Shown: piece by piece, positions 33,680-40,766 of the stretch | Numbering within the stretch: position 1 is the stretch's first letter | How the letters are laid out: every line of letters starts with the position of its first letter | From: an uncultured Acidimicrobiia bacterium | GTDB lineage: Bacteria > Actinomycetota > Acidimicrobiia > Spongiisociales > Spongiisociaceae | Direction: 5' to 3' | Length of the DNA stretch: 64,000 nucleotides | Assembly: GCA_958295745.1 (NCBI GenBank) | Contig: OY282370.1 | Location: 1,421,724 to 1,485,723 of the forward strand | Position numbers and translations under genes: made by a program | Notes under the pieces: model-generated | The model's database searches: none | Told to the model about the DNA's origin: nothing | What the model saw: only the letters and a program-made list of their open reading frames with translations

Positions 33680-35143
33680 ATGACCGCAAGAGAGCTCATC
33701 GAGGAAATCCGTAAGCAGATCGCCGCGGACGATGCTGCTTTGGTGGAGGCCCGGCGGCGGCGTGATGCGGTCCGCGCGGCGGCGCAGACCTTCTCGGGTG
33801 CCCTTAGAACATTCAGATCCGGCTCCCTGGCCACCGGCTTCGTGAATCATCCGGTGGCGGACGCCGACTGCGGGCTGGTGCTCGACAGGCGGTGCTACAC
33901 GAATCTGGGACCGGATGGAGGTGGTGAGTTGCCTTATACCATCGTGGATCGAATCCACGATCACATTCGGCCCGTACTCCGACTGACAGATCCGGCGGTG
34001 TCAATACGCAAGATGAAGAGGGGCCTCCTCGTAGGGTTCAATGCGCCCCTCGACGCGGAACAGGATCCCACCGTCGATCTCGTCGTCGCCCTGAACCGCC
34101 GGGAGGATGACGCCCTTTGGATTCCCAACCTCGACAGGAACCGGTGGGATCCCAGCCACCCAGAGAAGCATGTAGACCTGTTCACTTCCGGTTCTCCGGA
34201 GCTTCGTCGGACGAGAGCGCAGGTCGCCCGACTGGCCAAGGCACAGGTCAAGCAATTCAGCCCGCCGACCCTGTCGAGCTTCAATGTGGCCGCCCTCGTC
34301 TGGGAAGCGATTCAGCAACCCGAGCCGCTGTTTTCTGCCTTGCGCAGGCTCTTCGCCCATGCCGCCGCCACACTTCCCTGGCGGTTGACCTGCGATCCCG
34401 CTGGCGTCTCGGATCCGATACCCATTCCCGATGACCTCGACACCGAGGTCATCGCCCACTGCCTCCAGCAGGCCGCAAGCGGATTGGAGCAGGCGATCGA
34501 GGCAGGGAACGACGAGGAGAAGGTCCTGTTGGCTCTTGCCAAGGTTTTCCCGAACTACCTGGAAAAGCCGAGTGTCTTGAAGGAACGAAGCCGCATGGCA
34601 TCAAAGTTGCGGCGGGCCGCGCCTGTCGCCCTGTCCGGGCTCGGCACAGTACCTCCTACCACTTCATACGGAGGCAGGGGCATGAGTCGGCGACGCCGTG
34701 TTATAGGAAAGCCGCCTAGCGGGCCTTGGTACGGAGATTTCAAGCAGCGCCGCGGCTTCGAGCGCGGATTCTGCCCAGCCGCTCCGGGGCGGTCGGGTCG
34801 AGCGTGCCGTTATAGGGGAGCTCTCGGTTACATGTACAGGCTACTGGTGGATGTGCCCACTTATGGGGTCCGGAAGGTGTCGATCTTCTTCCCTAGGAAA
34901 TATCCTATGGCCCCCAGCGTTTTCGCCGATGGACCTCACTTGAGCCGCCACCGTTTCAGGGATGGAAGCTTGTGTATGTGGTACCACAGTGATCCTCCCG
35001 AGAGGCGCTGGCGCTTTAGCGACGGCCTTCCTCTCTTGGTCGGCCACACCGAGCTGCATCTGTTCAAGGAGAGTTGGTTCATCGACACCGGTGAGTGGCT
35101 CGGTGCCGAGATACTTCATCAACCGGGCCCATCCGCCTCATGA
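33680..35143 (+). CDS. CD-NTase fused to a C-terminal E2-like domain
   Basis: This is a 487-aa protein. Residues about 1-300 look like a CBASS-type cyclic oligonucleotide synthase: Gly48-Ser49 is followed after eleven residues by Asp61-Ala-Asp63, and the third catalytic Asp is Asp133 in PTVDLVVAL, matching the CD-NTase/OAS active-site pattern. Residues about 375-480 look like a prokaryotic ubiquitin-conjugating (E2) fold: YRLLVDVPTYG strand, FFPRKYPMAPS (the YPxxP turn), then HRFRDGSLCMW with candidate catalytic Cys432, and a downstream helix. A poorly conserved Arg-rich linker (about 300-375) joins them. In CBASS, E2 activity primes the synthase by conjugating its C-terminus. Here both would be in one chain, without an E1 or JAB gene nearby. 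Confidence 0.72.
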   Translation: MTARELIEEIRKQIAADDAALVEARRRRDAVRAAAQTFSGALRTFRSGSLATGFVNHPVADADCGLVLDRRCYTNLGPDGGGELPYTIVDRIHDHIRPVLRLTDPAVSIRKMKRGLLVGFNAPLDAEQDPTVDLVVALNRREDDALWIPNLDRNRWDPSHPEKHVDLFTSGSPELRRTRAQVARLAKAQVKQFSPPTLSSFNVAALVWEAIQQPEPLFSALRRLFAHAAATLPWRLTCDPAGVSDPIPIPDDLDTEVIAHCLQQAASGLEQAIEAGNDEEKVLLALAKVFPNYLEKPSVLKERSRMASKLRRAAPVALSGLGTVPPTTSYGGRGMSRRRRVIGKPPSGPWYGDFKQRRGFERGFCPAAPGRSGRACRYRGALGYMYRLLVDVPTYGVRKVSIFFPRKYPMAPSVFADGPHLSRHRFRDGSLCMWYHSDPPERRWRFSDGLPLLVGHTELHLFKESWFIDTGEWLGAEILHQPGPSAS

Positions 35144-35646
35144 CCACTCTTTGGTGGCCTGTGATCGCCGCCGCGGGCGTTTCCGCTGTTGTCTCTCTGA
35201 CGGTCCTGTGGTGGAACATTCGACAGGCGAGGCTGGACCGCCATCGTGAGCTGTTCGGGCAGGCGTTTGCGGCCGTTGCTGACTACCGAGAGTTTGCATA
35301 CATCGTCCAACGACGTGACGGCTCAGATGAAACTCGGACTGCCATCAACCGCGACCTGAGCAAAGTTCAATCGGAATTGCACCGTTACGAAGCCATGATC
35401 CGGGTGGAATCACCGCGTGTAGCCGTTCGATACTCGGAGTTGATACGCTGGACCCGAAGGGTCGCCGGCGCAGTCATCAAGAAAGGATGGAGTACTCCAC
35501 CTGCTCAGAGCGACGAGCGGATGAATGTTTCGTCTGTAGACCTTTCACCCCTCGATTCGTATGAGGATGGCTTTCTCCGCGCTGCGCAGAGGCATCTGTA
35601 CTTTCGGTGGAGGATCGTTCGCCGCTCAGAGCGCCCGGGTCGATGA
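35140..35646 (+). CDS. Single-pass membrane protein, putative effector of the CD-NTase module
   Basis: This 168-aa protein has one N-terminal transmembrane segment (about residues 5-26, ending WWNIRQ) followed by a mostly helical, charged cytosolic part; residues about 28-90 could form a coiled coil. Its ATG overlaps the stop of the CD-NTase-E2 gene (ATGA), so both are made together. Membrane proteins are common effectors in CBASS operons, where a cyclic nucleotide triggers membrane disruption, but I recognise no known effector domain. The in-frame start at 35095 would lie inside the previous gene and is less likely. Confidence 0.62.
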   Translation: MTTLWWPVIAAAGVSAVVSLTVLWWNIRQARLDRHRELFGQAFAAVADYREFAYIVQRRDGSDETRTAINRDLSKVQSELHRYEAMIRVESPRVAVRYSELIRWTRRVAGAVIKKGWSTPPAQSDERMNVSSVDLSPLDSYEDGFLRAAQRHLYFRWRIVRRSERPGR

Positions 35647-35687
35647 TGCGTCGAACCTTCCGGACCGAGGCATCGGAGAACAGAAAG

Positions 35688-35720
35688 ACTGCGGCCCCCG
35701 AGAATCCCGGGGGCCGCAGT
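35688..35720 (-). terminator. Strong hairpin terminator between convergent genes
   Basis: ACTGCGGCCCCCG (35688-35700) pairs perfectly with CGGGGGCCGCAGT (35708-35720) around a 7-nt loop. On the minus strand a T-rich CTTTCTGTT follows, as expected for the end of the binding-lipoprotein gene (stop at 35749). It probably also stops the defence operon ending at 35646. Confidence 0.8.
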
Positions 35721-35748
35721 TCGGCTCGTTTGATTTGTCGGCTCGGGG

Positions 35749-37098
35749 TCAGCCCTGGGGTACGTCTCCGCCGGGGCCTACGCCGGTGCCCAGCGGGGCG
35801 TTGATCCAGGCCACCAGGTCCTCGCGCTCCAGGAGCCGGTTGAACCAGACTTCCTGCACCTCGTGGTCCTGCCAGTCGACGCCTTCGGCTATGTAGCCCT
35901 CCTCGCGCCCCGACTCGAAGGAGTCGGCCACCACGTTGCCGAAGTAGGTGATCTCACCGGGCGTGAACATGTAGTCCTTGGCATCCTCCAGGAGCGGGAA
36001 GTAGTTGAGTTCCGTCATGATGCGGGATGTCACGAAGGCACCCAGGCTGGTGCCGCCGGTCTGGTCCTTGGCCTCCTCGCCTGCGTACTCGCCCACGATC
36101 TCTGGGTACTCCTCCAGGTAACGGGATGCCCGGTACCAGACGGCCAGCGAGCGCAGCACCGTCTCCGGGTTCTCCTCCAACCAGTCGGCCCGCACGCCCT
36201 CCGTGGAGTAGAGGATCGCCGAGGCGCCGAACAGCTCCAGCGGCGCCGCCACCACGTACTCTCCGGCCAGCTCCTCCGAATACAGCATCCGGGCCTGGGC
36301 AGACAGGTTGCCCGTGTAGTAGTCGGCTTCGCCGTTCAGGTAGGAGAAGTTCATCGACTCCATCGTCGGGTAGTACGTGAACTCCACGTCCTCGAACTCG
36401 AGGCCGATGTTCTCGAGCAGGCCCCGCTCGAAGGTGGTGGGGAACCCCTCGGTCTTCACGAACTTCTTGCCCCGGAAGGATTCGGCCAGCTCGGCCTTGG
36501 CGGCTTCTTCATCGCCCAACCGTTCCAGAGCCTCTTCGTACACCACCGCCTCACCGGCTCTTCCGATCAGCACGAAGCCCTGGTACTGGTTGGTGATCAG
36601 GTAGTTCCGGTACTCCGGGAACTCCTCGATGATCGTGCCGTAGCAGATCTGGCACGAGAACAGCATGTCGATCTCGTCGGTCTGGAGCTGCGTGTAGGGG
36701 ATGCTGACGAACGGGATTATCTCCAGATCGAGGCCGATCCGTTCGTCCATCCCTATCGACGCGGCGTAGGACCAGAGCCGGTCGTCGTACGAGGGGGTGG
36801 CGCCGATCCTGATGACGCCGCCCTTGGGCTCGTCGGGCGGGGCGGTCAGATGGCTGAGGTCGGAGTCCATGGATTCCTCTTCCATGGGTTCTTCCTCGTC
36901 CATCTCCATCGACTCTTCTTCCTCCATCTCCATGGGTTCCTCTTCCATGGAGTCGTCGGCTGCCGGGGCGGCCGCAGCGGCAGTGGTCTGTGGAGCTTGG
37001 GTAGTTTCGGCGGGCTCATCCCCGTCTCCGCCGCAGGCCGCGGCGAGCATCGACAAGACGGCCAGCAACGAGATCACTTTCCACCAGCGGTTACGCAT
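35749..37098 (-). CDS. ABC importer substrate-binding lipoprotein, NMT1/SsuA-like
   Basis: This 449-aa lipoprotein has a signal peptide and lipobox LAAAC (Cys22). It has a Thr/Ala linker and then an unusual Met/Glu-rich repeat stretch (about residues 49-79, units such as EEEPMEM). The mature domain begins near GGVIRIGATPSYDD and is of the NMT1 class, with FVKTEGFPTTFERGLLENIG in the ligand-cleft region. No ATPase or permease gene is adjacent. The permease pair and ATPase at 51823-58576 lack a binding protein, so this may be their partner; that is inference. GAGGGAGGG precedes the ATG. A strong terminator follows. Confidence 0.84.
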   Translation of the reverse strand: MRNRWWKVISLLAVLSMLAAACGGDGDEPAETTQAPQTTAAAAAPAADDSMEEEPMEMEEEESMEMDEEEPMEEESMDSDLSHLTAPPDEPKGGVIRIGATPSYDDRLWSYAASIGMDERIGLDLEIIPFVSIPYTQLQTDEIDMLFSCQICYGTIIEEFPEYRNYLITNQYQGFVLIGRAGEAVVYEEALERLGDEEAAKAELAESFRGKKFVKTEGFPTTFERGLLENIGLEFEDVEFTYYPTMESMNFSYLNGEADYYTGNLSAQARMLYSEELAGEYVVAAPLELFGASAILYSTEGVRADWLEENPETVLRSLAVWYRASRYLEEYPEIVGEYAGEEAKDQTGGTSLGAFVTSRIMTELNYFPLLEDAKDYMFTPGEITYFGNVVADSFESGREEGYIAEGVDWQDHEVQEVWFNRLLEREDLVAWINAPLGTGVGPGGDVPQG

Positions 37099-37294
37099 GT
37101 TTCCCTCCCTCGGACGAGCGGATGCGCGCGCCTTTCGCCCGTTCTGTTTCCGCCCGCTCGCAACCTATGATGCTTACCGAGGGCCGGTATGTCAACAGGC
37201 AGCTCGATACGATGACCGGGTGGACCCCTCATAACTTCCCTTCTAGATGGGGAAGCAACGCCCCGAACGGAGACACCGAGATGGGAGTTCGGCC

Positions 37295-39058
37295 GTGAGC
37301 TACAGGATCATGTTCGATGTGCGGGCGCCGATGCGGGACGGCGTGCTGCTGTCCTCGGACGTGTACCTGCCGCAGGAGGGGGACCGGTTTCCGGTTCTGC
37401 TGTGCCGCACCATCTACAGCAAGGAGAGCCGCCCGGAGACCGACGGCGCCCGCCCGTCCGGTTATGTGGGCTGGGGGGAGGAGTTCCTGGCGGCGGGGTA
37501 TGCGGTGGTCATCCAGGACTGCCGGGGGCGTTACGACTCCGATGGCGTATGGGAGGTATACGTCCAGGACGAGGACGGTCATGACACCGTGGAGTGGCTG
37601 ATCAGCCGGCCGTGGTGCGACGGCAACGTGGGCATGTTCGGCATCTCCTACGTGGGGTTCACCCAGATGCATCCCGCCCCGCTGGCCTCCAAGGGGCTCA
37701 AGGCAATACTGCCCATCGCGGCCACGCCCGACGGCTTCGATCTCTTCTGGCAGCAGGGCGCCTTCCTGCTCCAACAGGCCGGCCATTTCCTCCAGATAGG
37801 CCGCCGCACCAGCCACGCCCAGGGAATGGCGATGCTGGCCGGACTCCCGGCCGGAACGATGGGGGTGGGGGGAGGCAAGGCCGGCGAAACCCCCGGCGAC
37901 CTCTCCTACCTCTACGAGCGGCTGCCGATCTACTCCGCCTTCGACGAGTTCGACGACGTCAAGATATGGAAGGAGCTGCTCGACCACAACACCCTCGACG
38001 ACTACTGGCGCAGGCGGGTGGTGAACGACCGGTACCGCACCATCGAGGCGCCCGCCTATTTCCTGACCGGATGGTGGGACTGCACCGTCCGCCACATGTT
38101 CGAGGCCTTCGTGAACTGGAGGGCGCATGCCGAGCCGGAAGCGGCGGCCAGGACCAAGATCATGTGCGGGCCGTGGACGCACACCCGGATCGGGGTGGCC
38201 GACTGGGGTCAGGACGTTCACTTCGGCTCGGACGCCGAGCTCGACATCATCGGCCTGCACAGGTATTGGTACGACCAGCGGCTGAAGGGCATCCCGACCG
38301 GGGTGGACGAGGAAGCCCCCCTTCAGCTCTTCGTGTGCGGGGACAACGTGTGGCGCGGGGAGTACGAGTGGCCGCTGGCCCGCACCGAGTGGCGGTCCCT
38401 GTTCCTGCGCGGGGGAGGGTCCGCCAACACCAGGCGCGGGGACGGACGGCTCGACTGGGCGGCCCCGGATGCGGATGCGGCGGATACATCTCCGTCCGAG
38501 GCGCCGGACACTTTCGTATACGACCCGGCCGATCCGGTTCCGACCATGGGCGGCCAGGTGGCCTACGTGGACCGGAGCGGCCCCCGCGACCGCTCGGCCA
38601 TCGAGGACCGTTCGGATGTCCTGGTGTATACCGGGTGCCTGCTGGACGAAGATATAGAGGTCACCGGGCCGGTGTCGGCGGTGCTGTTCGCGGCTTCGTC
38701 GGCCCCCGACACCGATTTCACCGCCGTGTTGGTGGACGTGCTGCCCGACGGGAGGGCCGTCAACGTCACCGAGGGGATCGTCCGGGCCAGGTGCCGGGAG
38801 GGCCGCCAGGCGCCTTCCCTGATCGAGCCGGGGCGGGTGTGCGAATACCGGATCGACCTGTGGGAGATATCGTGGGTGTTCAAGGCGGGGCACCGGATCC
38901 GGCTGGAGGTGTCGAGCAGCAACTTTCCCCGCTTCGACCGCAACACCAACACGGGAGGGGTGATAGGCCGGGAAGCCGAATACCGGACCGCCCGCCAGAC
39001 GGTGTTCCACGACGCGGAGCGCCCCGCCCGCCTGATCCTGCCGGTCATACCCCGGTAG
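37295..39058 (+). CDS. CocE/NonD-family alpha/beta-hydrolase
   Basis: This 587-aa cytosolic hydrolase is the closest relative in the window of the protein at 18968: both open with an MRDGV-L-SSD-YLP block and end VSSSNFPRFDRNTN followed by PARLILPVIPR or a close variant. The nucleophile is Ser118 in GMFGISYVGF, and a histidine lies in CGPWTHTR. The GTG at 37295, with GGGAG seven bases before, is preferred over ATG 37247. It is divergent from the binding-lipoprotein gene across about 200 bp and could act on the compound that lipoprotein binds. Confidence 0.85.
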   Translation: MSYRIMFDVRAPMRDGVLLSSDVYLPQEGDRFPVLLCRTIYSKESRPETDGARPSGYVGWGEEFLAAGYAVVIQDCRGRYDSDGVWEVYVQDEDGHDTVEWLISRPWCDGNVGMFGISYVGFTQMHPAPLASKGLKAILPIAATPDGFDLFWQQGAFLLQQAGHFLQIGRRTSHAQGMAMLAGLPAGTMGVGGGKAGETPGDLSYLYERLPIYSAFDEFDDVKIWKELLDHNTLDDYWRRRVVNDRYRTIEAPAYFLTGWWDCTVRHMFEAFVNWRAHAEPEAAARTKIMCGPWTHTRIGVADWGQDVHFGSDAELDIIGLHRYWYDQRLKGIPTGVDEEAPLQLFVCGDNVWRGEYEWPLARTEWRSLFLRGGGSANTRRGDGRLDWAAPDADAADTSPSEAPDTFVYDPADPVPTMGGQVAYVDRSGPRDRSAIEDRSDVLVYTGCLLDEDIEVTGPVSAVLFAASSAPDTDFTAVLVDVLPDGRAVNVTEGIVRARCREGRQAPSLIEPGRVCEYRIDLWEISWVFKAGHRIRLEVSSSNFPRFDRNTNTGGVIGREAEYRTARQTVFHDAERPARLILPVIPR

Positions 39059-39499
39059 GAGGGCGGCCTCCGCCGGTTGAACGCCTGACTCATTGTCTGG
39101 CTCGGCGGAACCCCCGAGACCCCGCGGAACCCCCAAGACCCATCCGCCGCACCAACCGCATCAAAGGTCGCCGTAAGGGACATCCCCGCAGAACCCCCGA
39201 GACCACTTCGAGGCCCATCCGAGACCGCGAAAAACCGCCGCCCCCGGCCCCTTCCCTCTGGGCCCAGCCCCCACCGCCGCCACTCAGGATCGGACCACTG
39301 TTTCCGGCGCGTGGGCCCTGACTCCGAGGGCCTTGGGCCGGGTGGAGCAGTGGAGTCCGTTGTGATCACCGCCTCTCTCTAGAACTCGGCTGTGATGTTT
39401 GTGCTTTGGTAACTATCACTATACATCATAACAAGGACAGATTCAATACCCTTGTGGTCGGGGATCGTTTGCGCCCGCCGCGGATTCCCGGCCCTGCTC
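39059..39499. other. Intergenic region with a dispersed repeat
   Basis: I see no gene in these 441 bp. It contains a divergent copy of the GC-rich dispersed repeat (39222-39281) and an AT-rich segment (39385-39450) without a clear hairpin. The frames crossing it are Pro/Arg-rich products of base composition. Confidence 0.45.
39222..39281 (-). repeat. GC-rich dispersed repeat, copy 2 (divergent)
   Basis: On the minus strand it reads GGCGGTGGGGGCTGGGCCC and later the TTTTTCGCGG segment, resembling copies at 23417-23484 and 53791-53853 but with substitutions and an altered middle. Confidence 0.3.
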
Positions 39500-40045
39500 T
39501 CAGCCGCCCTCGACCTCGAAGGCGGCCACCGCTTCGATCCGGAACGGCTCCTCGTCCCCCAGGTAGCAGAGAATGCCGTAGGTGTTGTCAAACATGGTGC
39601 GGTTGGCGCCGATCAGCTGGTTGGCCGGGGCGCGCACCTTCCTCGTCTGGGTCACCCAGTCCGGGGAATCCTGGTTCTCTTCCGCCTCGCCGCTCTCGAC
39701 GTAGGCGGCCAGATCCTCGAAGGTCTTGTCGTCGGGGAAGCGGAGGATGTCCATGCGGGCCCGGGTGCCGCTGCGGTTGTCGAGCACCACGCGCACCGGA
39801 CCGGGGTCCACCGTCTCGGGACCTATGTAGGTGCAGGTTTCCCCGTCGTATATAACGGTGGGCAGGTCGGCCCGGTCGACGAACTGCCCGAAGGTGGAGA
39901 CGGTGGTCTCCGGCTCGGCGGCCTCGGCGGGCTGTGCCTCGCCATCCGAGGCGGGCTGCTCCGCCGCGCCGCCGTCCCCTCCTCCGCACGCCGCGGCGAA
40001 CAACACCACTGCGGCCAGACAAGCCTGCCAGGTTCGACACCGCAC
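39500..40045 (-). CDS. Secreted lipoprotein of unknown function
   Basis: This 181-aa protein has a signal peptide and lipobox FAAAC (Cys20), followed by a Gly/Ala/Glu linker to about residue 48. The mature domain begins with a strand pattern around YDGETCTYIGPETVDPG and VRVVLDNRSG that recalls cupredoxin-like or immunoglobulin-like beta-sandwiches, but no copper ligand set is visible. Two cysteines (in ETCTY and GILCYLG) might form a disulfide. It is divergent from the tubulin/VWA operon across 295 bp, so it may share regulation or simply be its neighbour. Confidence 0.65.
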   Translation of the reverse strand: MRCRTWQACLAAVVLFAAACGGGDGGAAEQPASDGEAQPAEAAEPETTVSTFGQFVDRADLPTVIYDGETCTYIGPETVDPGPVRVVLDNRSGTRARMDILRFPDDKTFEDLAAYVESGEAEENQDSPDWVTQTRKVRAPANQLIGANRTMFDNTYGILCYLGDEEPFRIEAVAAFEVEGG

Positions 40046-40340
40046 GCCACCCTCCTCGTTGGGCTTCCGCGATTGTAGGCCGCCCAGGTTCGGGACAGCC
40101 TGCCCACCCGTTCCGGCTCGACTCCATGGGTCTCCGATCCGGGCTGCCGCCGGTCTCCATCCTGTTTGTCATACCCCGTCTGTATGTTGACAAGCCGATA
40201 GAAAGAGCGAACGGGTGATCGCCCCGGTCGAGGAGGCAACAACAATTGTCACACGGTATCTGTATCTTTGCCGAGATCGACAAAAATGATATTCGGTGTA
40301 GGAGCCGAGGAAGGTATGACGGATCGATGAGGTGCCGTCG

Positions 40341-40766
40341 ATGAGTTTCGAATTCGATTACGGGTCCTCAGGTGGCGGATCGGCGGGCGGCCGCCGCCCG
40401 GGGTCGAGAGGGCGCCGGGCAAGGCCCCCGCGCCGCCGCGGCGGGATGATCTGGGTTCTGTGGTTCTGCGCCGCTCTTCTCGGTGCGGGCGCGTCCGTAT
40501 CCCTGGCGGTCGTCGCGGGCGAGGTGCGGGCCATCGGCGACGCCGCCTTCTGGAGGGCCGCGATAGGGATCGCGGCGGCGCTCCTTCTGTCCCTCCCCGG
40601 GTTCTCCTTCTATTGGCTCGCCCGCTCCAGGGAACACCACAACTGGCACGAACGGGTGTGGCGCCCAACCGCCTTGGTCAGGATCTCGTTGCTTTCCTCG
40701 GTTGGAGCGGCCCTCTGGTGTGGATACCTGATCGCCGTACGCGTGGCGCGTGAGTGGCCGACATGA
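40341..40766 (+). CDS. Small two-TM membrane protein with FEF-YG tag, first gene of the tubulin/VWA operon
   Basis: This 141-aa protein starts MSFEFDYGSS, then a Gly/Arg-rich stretch (about 12-36). Two or three hydrophobic segments follow (about 38-60, 72-92, 115-132). The same opening MxFEFxYG plus Arg-rich linker plus TM layout occurs in the last protein of the operon (49757), though the rest is unrelated. The start at 40341 is preferred over GTG 40332, whose bases overlap the ribosome binding site GAGGTG. Its stop overlaps the ATG of the VWA gene. Function unknown; a membrane scaffold or recruitment role is a guess. Confidence 0.72.
   Translation: MSFEFDYGSSGGGSAGGRRPGSRGRRARPPRRRGGMIWVLWFCAALLGAGASVSLAVVAGEVRAIGDAAFWRAAIGIAAALLLSLPGFSFYWLARSREHHNWHERVWRPTALVRISLLSSVGAALWCGYLIAVRVAREWPT

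Noticed and set aside
33680-35646. A complete type II CBASS operon
   Set aside because: There is no E1 domain and no JAB-type deconjugase in the neighbourhood. Only the synthase-E2 fusion and a membrane protein are present, so I describe it as a variant rather than the canonical system.
37229-39136. Long minus-strand open frame opposite the CocE hydrolase gene (also similar frames at 18662-20245, 15703-17271 and 55452-57566)
   Set aside because: These mirror GC-rich coding on the opposite strand. Their products are rich in Arg, His, Gly and Pro with no domain, and the plus or minus partner has clear catalytic motifs.
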